NCBI RefSeq assembly: GCF_014649775.1
Contig: NZ_BMTR01000029.1
Coordinates: 1 to 64,000 of the forward strand
DNA length: 64,000 bases
Direction of reading: 5' to 3'
Source: Streptomyces longisporoflavus
GTDB taxonomy: Bacteria > Actinomycetota > Actinomycetes > Streptomycetales > Streptomycetaceae
Shown: positions 9,841 to 17,514 of the stretch, piece after piece
Layout of the letters: each line of letters starts with the position of its first letter
How positions within the stretch are numbered: position 1 is the first letter of the stretch
Notes under the pieces: model-generated
What the model was told of the DNA's origin: nothing
Databases searched by the model: none
Seen by the model: only the letters and a program-made list of their open reading frames with translations
Position numbers and translations under genes: made by a program

Positions 9841-11499
9841 GTGACGGATGTATCGAGCAAGGGCCCCGCGTCGGACGACGGTCGGGAAGTGCTCACCAAC
9901 CGGCAGGGCCATCCGGTCTACGACAACCAGAACCAGCGCACGGTCGGCTCACGCGGCCCGGCGACGCTGGAGAACTACCAGTTCCTCGAGAAGATCAGCC
10001 ACTTCGACCGCGAACGCATCCCCGAGCGCGTCGTCCACGCCCGCGGCGTGACGGCCTACGGGTACTTCGAGGCCTACGGCGCTCTCGGTGACGAGCCCAT
10101 CGCCCGCTTCACCCGCGCCAAGCTCTTCCAGGAGCGCGGCAAGCGCACCGATGTCGCCGTGCGCTTCTCGACGGTCATCGGAGGCCGCGACTCCTCCGAG
10201 GCGGCCCGCGACCCCCGTGGCTTCGCGGTCAAGTTCTACACCGAAGACGGCAACTGGGACTTGGTCGGCAACAACCTGGGCGTCTTCTTCATCCGGGACG
10301 CGATCAAGTTCCCCGACGTCATCCACGCCCTCAAGCCGGACCCGGTGACGTTCGAGCAGCAGCCGCGGCGCATCTTCGACTTCATGTCGCAGACGCCCGA
10401 GTCCATGCACATGCTGGTCAACCTGTTCAGCCCGCGTGGCATCCCCGCCGACTACCGCCACATGCAGGGGTTCGGCGTCAACACGTACAAGTGGGTCAAC
10501 GAGCAGGGCGAGTCCGTCCTGGTGAAGTACCACTGGATGCCCAAGCAGGGCGTCCGCAGCATGACCGAGGAGGACGCGGCCAACGTACAGGCCGAGGGCC
10601 TGGGGCACGCCACCAAGGACCTGTACGAGGCGGTGGGGCGTGGCGAGTACCCGGAGTGGGAGCTGCTCGTGCAGATCATGGAGGACCACGACCACCCGGA
10701 GCTGGACTTCGACCCGCTCGACGACACCAAGACCTGGCCCGAGCAGGACTTCCCGCCCAAGCCGGTCGGCCGGATGGTGCTCGACCGGATGCCGGAGAAC
10801 TACTTCGCGGAGAACGACCAGATCTCGTTCGGCACGGGCGTCCTGGTGGACGGCCTCGACTTCTCCGACGACAAGATGCTGGTCGGCCGCACCTTCTCCT
10901 ACAGCGACACCCAGCGCTACCGCGTCGGCCCGAACTACCTGCAACTGCCCGTCAACCAGGCCAAGAACGCCGAGGTCCGTACGAACCAGCGTGACGGACT
11001 GATGGCGTATCACGTCGACGGCTGCGGCGAGAACCCCATCGTGAACTACGAGCCGTCCATCACCGGCGGCCTGCGGGAGGCCCAGTACCCGACCCACGAC
11101 GAGGTGGGACCGGAGATCCACGGCCGGCTGACGCGCAAGCGGATTCCGCGCACCAACGACTACCTCCAGGCGGGCCAGCGCTACCTCCTGATGGAGCAGT
11201 GGGAGCGCGACGATCTCGTGGCGAACTTCGTCGACCTGCTTTCGCAGTGCGACCGGGCGGTCCAGGAGCGGATGGTGTGGCACTTCCTGCTCGTCGAGAA
11301 CGAGCTGGGCCTCAAGGTCGGCGAAGGCATCGGCATCGGCCCGAAGGATGTCGCAGGTCTGCGGCCGCTGACCGGCCAGGGCCTGACCGAGGAGGACCGC
11401 AAGCGGCTCGCCAACCTGGGCGACAACCCGCCGCGCGACGTCAGCGGTCTGACCATGACGCACTGCGTCCCCGACGAGCGGCACGTCGTGACCCGCTGA
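9841..11499 (+). CDS. katA: Monofunctional heme catalase, small-subunit type
   Basis: Dismutates hydrogen peroxide in the cytoplasm. All catalytic landmarks are present at usual spacings: distal His about residue 66 (RIPERVVHARG), distal Asn about 144 (DLVGNN), and proximal heme-ligand Tyr about 354 in RTFSYSDTQRYRVG. Length is 552 aa with no C-terminal flavodoxin-like extension, so it is a small-subunit enzyme rather than a KatE-type HPII. The GTG start at 9841 has AAGGAG 9 nt upstream. It heads a stress-related block (DUF5709, SigB-like sigma factor, ferritin-like and hemerythrin-like proteins), which fits oxidative-stress duty. The symbol katA is used generically for this class. Confidence 0.95.
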   Translation: MTDVSSKGPASDDGREVLTNRQGHPVYDNQNQRTVGSRGPATLENYQFLEKISHFDRERIPERVVHARGVTAYGYFEAYGALGDEPIARFTRAKLFQERGKRTDVAVRFSTVIGGRDSSEAARDPRGFAVKFYTEDGNWDLVGNNLGVFFIRDAIKFPDVIHALKPDPVTFEQQPRRIFDFMSQTPESMHMLVNLFSPRGIPADYRHMQGFGVNTYKWVNEQGESVLVKYHWMPKQGVRSMTEEDAANVQAEGLGHATKDLYEAVGRGEYPEWELLVQIMEDHDHPELDFDPLDDTKTWPEQDFPPKPVGRMVLDRMPENYFAENDQISFGTGVLVDGLDFSDDKMLVGRTFSYSDTQRYRVGPNYLQLPVNQAKNAEVRTNQRDGLMAYHVDGCGENPIVNYEPSITGGLREAQYPTHDEVGPEIHGRLTRKRIPRTNDYLQAGQRYLLMEQWERDDLVANFVDLLSQCDRAVQERMVWHFLLVENELGLKVGEGIGIGPKDVAGLRPLTGQGLTEEDRKRLANLGDNPPRDVSGLTMTHCVPDERHVVTR

Positions 11500-11606
11500 C
11501 TCCGGTGCAGGACTCGCCCGCGTTCACGCCTGGCCCCGCGAGGCCGGCCGCGTACGCGGGCACGATCCGCCCCCGGGGCCCGAAGGCACGAAAGGAATCG
11601 GTGAGC

Positions 11607-11924
11607 ATGGCTCGGCACGCGCAACGGACGACATACGCGGTGGCGGCTTCCGGCCAATGGGTCGACGAGGAAGAGGGGCGCCGCCGGCTGCCCGCCGGTG
11701 AGGCGCACGCTTGGGAACAGGGCCGCAACGAAACCGTCTGCGGGCTCTCCCTCAGCCGCTCGCAGCTCACCCGCTTCCCGCACGTGCCCTGGACGGACGC
11801 CATCCCCGAGTCCGGCGGCGCGGCCGACCGCATCCAGCGGCTGTGCAGGCGGTGCGCCTCCGTGGCCGGACGCACGGGGGCCGATGCCAAGCCTCCGTGG
11901 CGACGGGAGAATCCCCGCCCGTGA
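11607..11924 (+). CDS. Small conserved protein with Cys/His pattern
   Basis: About 105 aa, 107 bp after the catalase on the same strand. It begins MARHAQRTTYAV; an in-frame GTG six bases earlier (11601) is closer to the AAAGGAA ribosome site, so the start is uncertain by two codons. One Cys (NETVCGLSLS), a His (FPHVPW) and a CxxC (CRRCASV) near the C terminus could form a small metal site. The pattern looks like a family of short Streptomyces hypotheticals, but I cannot assign a function. Coding bias and ribosome site support a real gene; co-transcription with the catalase is possible. Confidence 0.65.
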   Translation: MARHAQRTTYAVAASGQWVDEEEGRRRLPAGEAHAWEQGRNETVCGLSLSRSQLTRFPHVPWTDAIPESGGAADRIQRLCRRCASVAGRTGADAKPPWRRENPRP

Positions 11925-12310
11925 GCAGGGCACCGGGCCGGGCCCGCCGCCGCCCTCGGCGGCCGTCGCCCCGGCCGCCGAGGCACGCGGCGTGACCGGC
12001 ATGTTCAGTCCGTCATCCCCGACGTCCACCCGGACAGGGCTTTCCGCTGGGGATCCCCGTCCGGGAGGGGCCGGGAAGCCGGTTGTCGACCTTGCCCTGA
12101 ATGGCGCGGCGGTCGCGCTCCGTACTCCGGTTCCGCCTCGCCGCGCGAACCGGTCCACCGCGCGAAGGAACTTCCCGAGCGGGTCCTGTCCGTAGCCCGA
12201 AGGCGATAAGACCGCTACCCCCAGCCGTCCGTTCCCGCGCGCCGACCCACCGGGGTGCCTCTGGCGTGTGATCGTGCGTGCCCGGACCGGGTGTCCCGCA
12301 ACCGACCCCG
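11925..12310. other. Intergenic, no gene recognised
   Basis: 386 bp between the small Cys protein and the convergent DUF5709 gene. Open frames here have no recognisable motif or ribosome site. I see no RNA gene; terminators of the convergent genes may lie here but no strong hairpin stood out. Confidence 0.5.
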
Positions 12311-12799
12311 TCAGTCGTGTCCTCCGGGGGCCGGCGGCAGCTCCTCGTCGGGGACGATGTGTACCGCCGCTTCCTCGGCCCCCGCCGCGCCGCCGTCGAT
12401 TCCCTCGTCCGTGGCGATGACCTCCTTGGTGGTGTCCGGATGGGCGCCCTCGTCCGGGGCCACCAGACGCCCCGCGCGGCTCTCCCCGGACTCCGGGTCG
12501 AGGGGCTCGCCCTCACCTCCAGGCAGATCACCGACGCCGTCACCGGCGGGCGGCTCCGTGTCCGGGACCTCCTGCTCGAGACGCTCGTCGAGCGTCTCGC
12601 CCTCGTGCTGCTCCTCCGCCGTCGTCCCCGTCTTGGTGACGCCCAGCGGCTTCTCCGGCGGCGAGTAGCCCTCGTCGAGCATGTCGTCGTAACTACGCTC
12701 GTCCACCGCGTCCTGGAGGTCCAGCGGGGCGGCGTCCGCCTGCTCCTCGTTGTCGCCGGTGGGCTGGTAGGCGTCGTCCGCCATGTTCTGGTCGCTCAT
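12311..12799 (-). CDS. DUF5709 family acidic protein
   Basis: 162 aa, very acidic and rich in Asp, Glu, Gly and Pro, with no membrane segment or signal peptide. The hallmark is the central segment DEGYSPPEKPLGVTKTG followed by TTAEEQHEGETLDERL and EVPD, which I recognise as the actinobacterial DUF5709 motif. Low complexity suggests a largely disordered protein. Function is unknown; members commonly sit near stress or sigma-factor genes, as here next to a SigB-like sigma factor and catalase. The start is the ATG at 12799, with GCGAGG about 7 nt upstream. Confidence 0.85.
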   Translation of the reverse strand: MSDQNMADDAYQPTGDNEEQADAAPLDLQDAVDERSYDDMLDEGYSPPEKPLGVTKTGTTAEEQHEGETLDERLEQEVPDTEPPAGDGVGDLPGGEGEPLDPESGESRAGRLVAPDEGAHPDTTKEVIATDEGIDGGAAGAEEAAVHIVPDEELPPAPGGHD

Positions 12800-13276
12800 G
12801 ACTACCTCGCGCTAGGGGTTTCGTGAGATCGCGCTTCGCCCTTAGATCGTCGCGCGTCGGTGCTCGAAGTGCCCGCGGCGGACCCCGCCAAACGCCTCAT
12901 CAAGAGGTGCGACGACGCGCTTTCGGGGCACTCCCGGGACATGTGTGACAAGCGGCCGCGGGCCCCCGTCCGGCGGGCCGGATGCCCATGGGGGAGGCGG
13001 CACAGTGGCTGGTGGCGTGAGTTGGCGCGAGGAGAGAAGAAACGACAAGGGGGGGTGTTCCGAGCCGTGAGCGGTCCGGCTGACCTGTGTTCCTGCACAC
13101 GCTGCGGGAACTGACCCGTTTGGTGGAAGAACGCCGTCAGTGCCTGTAGGTGTTGTGCTGGGCCGTACCACGGCTTCCCTGCTGTGCGGGCTGGCTACAG
13201 GGCCCGGGATGCTGAGCCGTCCTTATCGGTGCCGCCTTCGCCGCCGTGTGGGCCCTGATGTTCCTGCTGCCCAATG
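12800..13276. other. Intergenic with a possible membrane-gene trace
   Basis: 477 bp upstream of the DUF5709 gene and downstream of the sigma factor. On the plus strand at about 13210-13265 one frame reads AAFAAVWALMFLLPNVRPRG, which resembles part of a transmembrane helix, but it follows a stop codon and has no start or continuation, so at most it is a remnant. Nothing else is supported. Confidence 0.3.
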
Positions 13277-14101
13277 TCAGGCCGCGAGGGCGGGTTGCCG
13301 CTGGTCTGTCGCGTCGCGTTCTATCTGCCTCCGTACGCGTTCGCAGGCGCGGCTGAGCAGACGGGAGACGTGCATCTGGGAGATGCCGAGTTCTTCGCCG
13401 ATCTGGGCCTGGGTCATGTCCCGGAAGAAGCGCAGGTACAGGATGCGGCGTTCGCGTTCGGGCAGGCGGGCCAGGAACGGCCGCACCGCCTCGCGGGCGA
13501 CGACGGTGTCGTAGCGCGGCTCGCTGTGGCCCAGCAGCTCACCCAGTACCGGAGACTCGCCCTCGAAGCCGCCGGCACCGAGCTGGGCGTCCAGCGACAC
13601 AGCGCGGAAGCTGTCGATGGCCTCCATGCCGGCCAGCACGTCTTCCTCGCTCATCTGGGTGTGCTCGGCGATCTGCGCCAGAGTGGGAAGCCGGTAGCCA
13701 TTTGCGAGCGAGAGCTCGCGGACGGCGGCCCTGACCTTGTTGCGCAGCTCCTGGATCCGCCGGGGCACGTGCACGCTCCAGGCGTGGTCGCGGAAGTAGC
13801 GCTTGACCTCTCCGACAATGGTGGGCACCGCGTAGGGCGCGAAGGGACCCCGGGCCGGATCGTAACGGTCCACGGCCTTGACCAGACCCAGGGCGGCGAC
13901 CTGCTCCAGGTCCTCGAGCGGCTCCCCGCGGTCGCGGAACTTTCCCGCGAGCCGCCGTGCCATCGGCAGCCACGCCTCGACCAACTCCGCGCCGAGCCGC
14001 TGTCGTTCCGCCCCCTCGGGCAGGGCGTGCAGACGCTCGAAGGCGGCGGTGGTGTCCGGGGCGTCCGCGTCTGAGGGGCGGTGTGTTGTCTGTGCGGTCA
14101 T
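13277..14101 (-). CDS. RNA polymerase sigma factor, SigB/SigF/SigG family
   Basis: Alternative sigma-70 factor of 274 aa. Region 2 is clear (LEDLEQVAALGLVKAVDRYD, then FAPYAVPTIVGEVKRYFRD), followed by region 3 (VHVPRRIQELRNKVR) and a region 4 helix-turn-helix (LPERERRILYLRFF, MTQAQIGEELGISQMHVSRL). This is the stress/differentiation SigB/F/G group expanded in Streptomyces, usually held by anti-sigma factors; none is adjacent. The ATG at 14101 is preferred over one 19 codons upstream because GGGAGG precedes it at 7-8 nt. A SigB-like promoter candidate lies upstream, suggesting autoregulation or control by a paralogue. Neighbours (catalase, ferritin-like, hemerythrin-like) look like stress targets. 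Confidence 0.93.
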   Translation of the reverse strand: MTAQTTHRPSDADAPDTTAAFERLHALPEGAERQRLGAELVEAWLPMARRLAGKFRDRGEPLEDLEQVAALGLVKAVDRYDPARGPFAPYAVPTIVGEVKRYFRDHAWSVHVPRRIQELRNKVRAAVRELSLANGYRLPTLAQIAEHTQMSEEDVLAGMEAIDSFRAVSLDAQLGAGGFEGESPVLGELLGHSEPRYDTVVAREAVRPFLARLPERERRILYLRFFRDMTQAQIGEELGISQMHVSRLLSRACERVRRQIERDATDQRQPALAA

Positions 14102-14222
14102 CTGCGGGCCTCCCGTCGAACTGCTGTGATCCGGCAGCACGGGAGGGCGACGAAACACACCGCAGGACGGCCGTTGTCAGGCGCACTCCCGTGTATGTGC
14201 CTAAGCACGTCGAAACGACTAC

Positions 14223-14246
14223 TGACCCTGATCGGCGGGTCTAAAC
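14223..14246 (-). promoter_or_regulatory. SigB-like promoter candidate for the sigma factor gene
   Basis: Read on the minus strand: GTTT, 14 nt spacer, GGGTCA, compared with the Streptomyces SigB-type consensus GnnT-N14-16-GGGTAY. The -10 has one clear departure (C for A). It would place the transcript start about 110 nt before the sigma factor ATG. Confidence 0.4.
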
Positions 14247-14326
14247 AGGCCGAACGGGCGCAGGTGATCACCATGCGGCGGCAGCGTCTCCGGTGCATCC
14301 GCGCAGTGCCGTGACGGGCGGGCCGT

Positions 14327-14364
14327 GTGGCTACGGCACACCAGCGTGGCTACGGCACATCAGC
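14327..14364. repeat. Tandem 19-bp direct repeat
   Basis: GTGGCTACGGCACACCAGC at 14327-14345 is followed immediately by a copy differing at one base (14346-14364). It sits between the divergent sigma factor and ferritin-like genes; it could be a regulatory duplication or a slippage scar. Confidence 0.75.
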
Positions 14365-14512
14365 GAAGTGCCGTCCTCGACCTGCTGATGAGATTGCTGA
14401 TCCGGCTGCCGATCCGGACCTGTGTGGCTGGCCGGGCGTGTGTGCCGGCGGGCCTGCGGACCCGACGGAAGGGCGGGCGGATGGTCCCGGTGAAATCGGC
14501 GGATGCGCGACA

Positions 14513-14534
14513 TGGGGCGCGGTTGCGGGGGTAC
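14513..14534 (+). promoter_or_regulatory. SigB-like -10 (GGGTAC) before the ferritin-like gene
   Basis: A perfect GGGTAC at 14529-14534 lies 37 bp upstream of the GTG. A T lies 15 nt upstream of it, but the G expected at the start of the -35 is A at that register. Together with the adjacent sigma factor gene it suggests direct control. Confidence 0.4.
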
Positions 14535-14571
14535 TTCGCCCACCCGTCCCTCAATGAGGAGGAGGACTGTC

Positions 14572-15771
14572 GTGACGTTCAATCCGCTCGAACAGCGGGG
14601 GATACCCCTGGATCGGCAGTTGCGCAGCTGGCGTGAGCTGAACGTCGATCCGATCGATCCGGATCACTGCGACCCGTACACCCGTTGCCGGGTCATCGCG
14701 ATGAACGGCATCGAGGTCGAAGCGATCATGTTCAGCCATCAACTGGCCCGCAACACGGTCGCCCCCGAGGTGAAGCAGCAGCTGGCGCGCACCCGCTACA
14801 TCGAGGCGCAGCAGCAGAAGGTCGTGAACTGGCTGCTGCCGGGGGTGGCCTCGGTCCTTGAGACGACGATCGCCTACGAGCAGGTCGCGGTCGACCTGAC
14901 GGCGTGGGTGGCGCGGATGGAGCCCGACCCGCAGCTGAAGCAGGCCTACCAGTTCGGTGTGCTGGAGGACTTCGACCACCTGTACCGGTACGCGAACCTC
15001 TACGAGATGATCGAGCACCGCAAGGCGGAGTCGATCGTGGAGGGTCTGACCGAGGTGATGCCGGGCAGGCCGACGCGCTTGCACCACCGCGACCCGGTGG
15101 ACAACGTGCGCCGGCCCTATGCCAGGGACGAGACGCATCCGCTGTCGAAGCTGCACGCCCTGACGATCATGGCGGCGGAGCAGCAGACGATGAACTTCTA
15201 CATGAACACCGGCCCCACCTACATGGAGCCGATCGCCCGCCAGCTCTACCAGGAGATCGGGCTCATCGAGGAAGAGCACGTCACCCACTACGAGTCCCTG
15301 GTGGACCCGGGCGAGACCTGGTGGGAGCAGCTGGTCAACCACGAGTACAACGAGTGCTACCTGTACTACTCCTTCATGGAGCAGGAGAGCGACCCCAAGG
15401 TCAGGGCGATCTGGGAGCTGCACCTGAACATGGAGCTGGAGCACCTGCACCTCGCCTGCGACCTGATGCGCCGCCACGACGGACGCGAACCGGAGTCGGT
15501 GCTCGCCTCCGAGCTGCCCGATGTGCTGACGTTCGAGCCGAACAAGCGGTACGTGCGCGAGCTGCTGGACACCCAGCTGGACCTGACCACGCTCGGCACC
15601 GGCTATGTGCGCGACGCGCATGAGCGGTTCGAGCAGATGCAGGAGCAGATCCACGGCGGCGAGGCACCGCCCAGCGACCGGGTCATGGTCGAACACGGGG
15701 CGATGTTCGGCCGCGAGTACCGCGTCCAGACCGAGGGCGACCACCCCGACCCCTCCCAGCGCGAGAAGTGA
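14572..15771 (+). CDS. Ferritin-like domain protein
   Basis: 399 aa, soluble and strongly helical. Repeated acidic helices carry candidate iron ligands in ferritin-like spacing: MAAEQQTMNFYMNTG, EIGLIEEEHVTHYESL and, further on, MELEHLHLACDLMRRHDG. No membrane segment or signal peptide. The exact function is unknown; metal binding or oxidant protection is inferred. The GTG at 14572 is chosen because a GGAGGAGG site lies 6 nt upstream and the SigB-like -10 sits just before it; longer in-frame starts lack a ribosome site. It is followed after 10 bp by the hemerythrin-like gene, so the two form an operon. Confidence 0.8.
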   Translation: MTFNPLEQRGIPLDRQLRSWRELNVDPIDPDHCDPYTRCRVIAMNGIEVEAIMFSHQLARNTVAPEVKQQLARTRYIEAQQQKVVNWLLPGVASVLETTIAYEQVAVDLTAWVARMEPDPQLKQAYQFGVLEDFDHLYRYANLYEMIEHRKAESIVEGLTEVMPGRPTRLHHRDPVDNVRRPYARDETHPLSKLHALTIMAAEQQTMNFYMNTGPTYMEPIARQLYQEIGLIEEEHVTHYESLVDPGETWWEQLVNHEYNECYLYYSFMEQESDPKVRAIWELHLNMELEHLHLACDLMRRHDGREPESVLASELPDVLTFEPNKRYVRELLDTQLDLTTLGTGYVRDAHERFEQMQEQIHGGEAPPSDRVMVEHGAMFGREYRVQTEGDHPDPSQREK

Positions 15772-15781
15772 GGCACCGCAG

Positions 15782-16372
15782 ATGAGCGAACTCACCACCC
15801 CGCACGCCGGTGACGACCACGCTGCGGACACCGACGTCGTCAGCCTGCTGATGCGCCAGCACGGCGACATCCGCAACCTGTTCGACGAGGTCGAGGCCGC
15901 GGACGGCGAAGAACGCCGGGACGCGTTCCGCCGCCTGGTGCGCCTGCTCGCCGTGCACGAGACGGCAGAGGAGGAGGTCGTCCATCCCTTCGCCCGGCGC
16001 GGACTGACCGGCGGCCGGCAGGTCGTCGAAGAGCGGCTCGCCGAGGAGAAGGCCGCCAAGGAGACCCTGGCGGAACTGGACGACTACGACACCGACGACC
16101 CGAAGTTCATCCCCCAGCTGCTGAAGCTGCGCAAGGACGTGCAGGAACACGCACGCGCCGAGGAGCGCTACGAGTTCACCCACATCCGCCGCAGCACCGA
16201 CAGCGCGAACCTCGCCGCGATGGCCAAGGCCGTGAAGGCCGCCGAGGCCATGGCCCCCACTCGCCCCCACCCCGGCGTCGAGTCCGGCACGGCCAACATG
16301 GCCATCGGGCCCCTCGCCGCCCTGATGGACCGCACCAAGGACGCCGTCCGCAAAGCCATGGACACGGGCTGA
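15782..16372 (+). CDS. Hemerythrin-like HHE domain protein
   Basis: 196 aa. The hemerythrin cation-binding helices are visible: LMRQHGDIRNLFDEVE, then LLAVHETAEEEVVHP, then EHARAEERYEFTHI, giving the His and Glu pairs expected of a di-iron HHE protein. Such proteins are linked to oxygen, NO or redox handling; the precise role is not shown here. The ATG at 15782 follows the ferritin-like stop by 10 bp with GAGG upstream, so co-transcription is near certain. The pair beside a SigB-like factor suggests a stress-induced iron/oxidant unit. Confidence 0.88.
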   Translation: MSELTTPHAGDDHAADTDVVSLLMRQHGDIRNLFDEVEAADGEERRDAFRRLVRLLAVHETAEEEVVHPFARRGLTGGRQVVEERLAEEKAAKETLAELDDYDTDDPKFIPQLLKLRKDVQEHARAEERYEFTHIRRSTDSANLAAMAKAVKAAEAMAPTRPHPGVESGTANMAIGPLAALMDRTKDAVRKAMDTG

Positions 16373-16384
16373 CGACTTCCCCGG

Positions 16385-16411
16385 GGGGCGGGCCGTACAC
16401 CGGCCCGCCCC
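16385..16411 (+). terminator. Strong GC hairpin after the hemerythrin-like gene
   Basis: Perfect 11-bp stem GGGGCGGGCCG / CGGCCCGCCCC with a 5-nt loop, 12 bp after the stop. There is no long T tract, as is usual in Streptomyces terminators. Confidence 0.8.
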
Positions 16412-16546
16412 TCCGTACGGCTGGCTCCTTGAATCGTGCGTGCGGCGCAGACCGCGGTCTGTCCGGTCTGTCCGTGAGCGGGCAAGACGACGCTGCTTCG
16501 CGTCCTGGCGGGCGTCCGGATCTGTACGGGCGCGCGGGTGCGGGGC

Positions 16547-17347
16547 TCAGGCGTTCGTGCGGTTGCCCTGCCCGTCGCAGGGCAGATCTGCCGCCGCGTG
16601 GTGGGCGAGGAAGTCGCGATCGGCCTGGCGTTCCACATCCGTAATGGCGGTGGGCTTGATGTCGATAATGCCCCCGAAGGGACGGTCGACATCGCGGATG
16701 ATGCACAAGGTGGCGGTGAGGAGTGCGGTGATGACGGTGAGGGTGATGAGCTGTCCGCGGTTGTTCCTGCGGGGGATACACGTTCCGAGGGCCATCACGG
16801 TGATGACGAGGGTGGCGAGCAGGAACCAGAAGATCGTGCCGGGAATGCTGGCGGTGGCCTGGGTGAGCCGCTCCTCGCGCTCCTCGGAGCGCTTGTTGTC
16901 GGCGGCGACCAGCATGCCGAAGACCGGCTTGCCCTCCACCTCGCGGAACACGCGCCGCAGGTCGGTGGACCAGACGCTCGGCGCCGAGGAGCCGTCGCCG
17001 TCGGCCATTGCGGGCCACTCCTGGGCGCGAACGGCGCGGGCGTAGCAGATGGAGTCAGCTTGGATCTTCCCCTTCTGCGTTCCGGGGGCGTACTCGGCAG
17101 CTTCGACGAGCTGGTCGACGGCACGGGCTTCGCCGCGTGAAGCGACCTCGGCCTTGCCGTACGACCCGTTGGCCGTTACCAGGACAAAGGCCAGGAGCAG
17201 CACGGTCAGTGTCAGCAGTGGACCGACCAGATCCTTGACGGCCATGCCGCTGTCGTCGTCCTCACTCAGGAGCCTGGGACGCAGAAAACGGTTGGCGGCC
17301 AGACCCGCCAGCAGGGCCAGGACAGCGACGACGATGATCAGGAGCAC
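16547..17347 (-). CDS. DUF4239 (bestrophin-like) membrane protein
   Basis: 266 aa with about four hydrophobic helices: an N-terminal one (VLLIIVVAVLALLAGLAA), a second (VGPLLTLTVLLLAFVLV), then after a soluble central part two more (IFWFLLATLVITVMAL and LITLTVITALLTATLCII). The motif SYGKAEVASRGEARAVDQL and the late DVDRPFGG are typical of DUF4239 proteins, which are distantly bestrophin-like; function is unproven. The GTG at 17347 is chosen because GAAGG lies 8 nt before it and the first helix starts there; longer starts add a basic, non-conserved leader. It is convergent with the hemerythrin operon. Confidence 0.82.
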   Translation of the reverse strand: MLLIIVVAVLALLAGLAANRFLRPRLLSEDDDSGMAVKDLVGPLLTLTVLLLAFVLVTANGSYGKAEVASRGEARAVDQLVEAAEYAPGTQKGKIQADSICYARAVRAQEWPAMADGDGSSAPSVWSTDLRRVFREVEGKPVFGMLVAADNKRSEEREERLTQATASIPGTIFWFLLATLVITVMALGTCIPRRNNRGQLITLTVITALLTATLCIIRDVDRPFGGIIDIKPTAITDVERQADRDFLAHHAAADLPCDGQGNRTNA

Positions 17348-17514
17348 GGGGGGCACCTTCGGGTGGGTTCGAGGAGGTCGCCCCCGGCGCGAGGGCGTCG
17401 GGATCATGTCCCGTGCCACACATGGTCGGAACAAGAAAAACGTCTCTGCGCCTTCGAACGAGCGGACTTCTTGGGCCGGTAGGCCTCAATCCGTGGCCGG
17501 CGCGGCGCGCCTGC

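Noticed and set aside
13210..13265. Possible membrane gene (AAFAAVWALMFLLPN)
   Set aside because: One helix-like stretch with no start and a preceding stop; at most a remnant.
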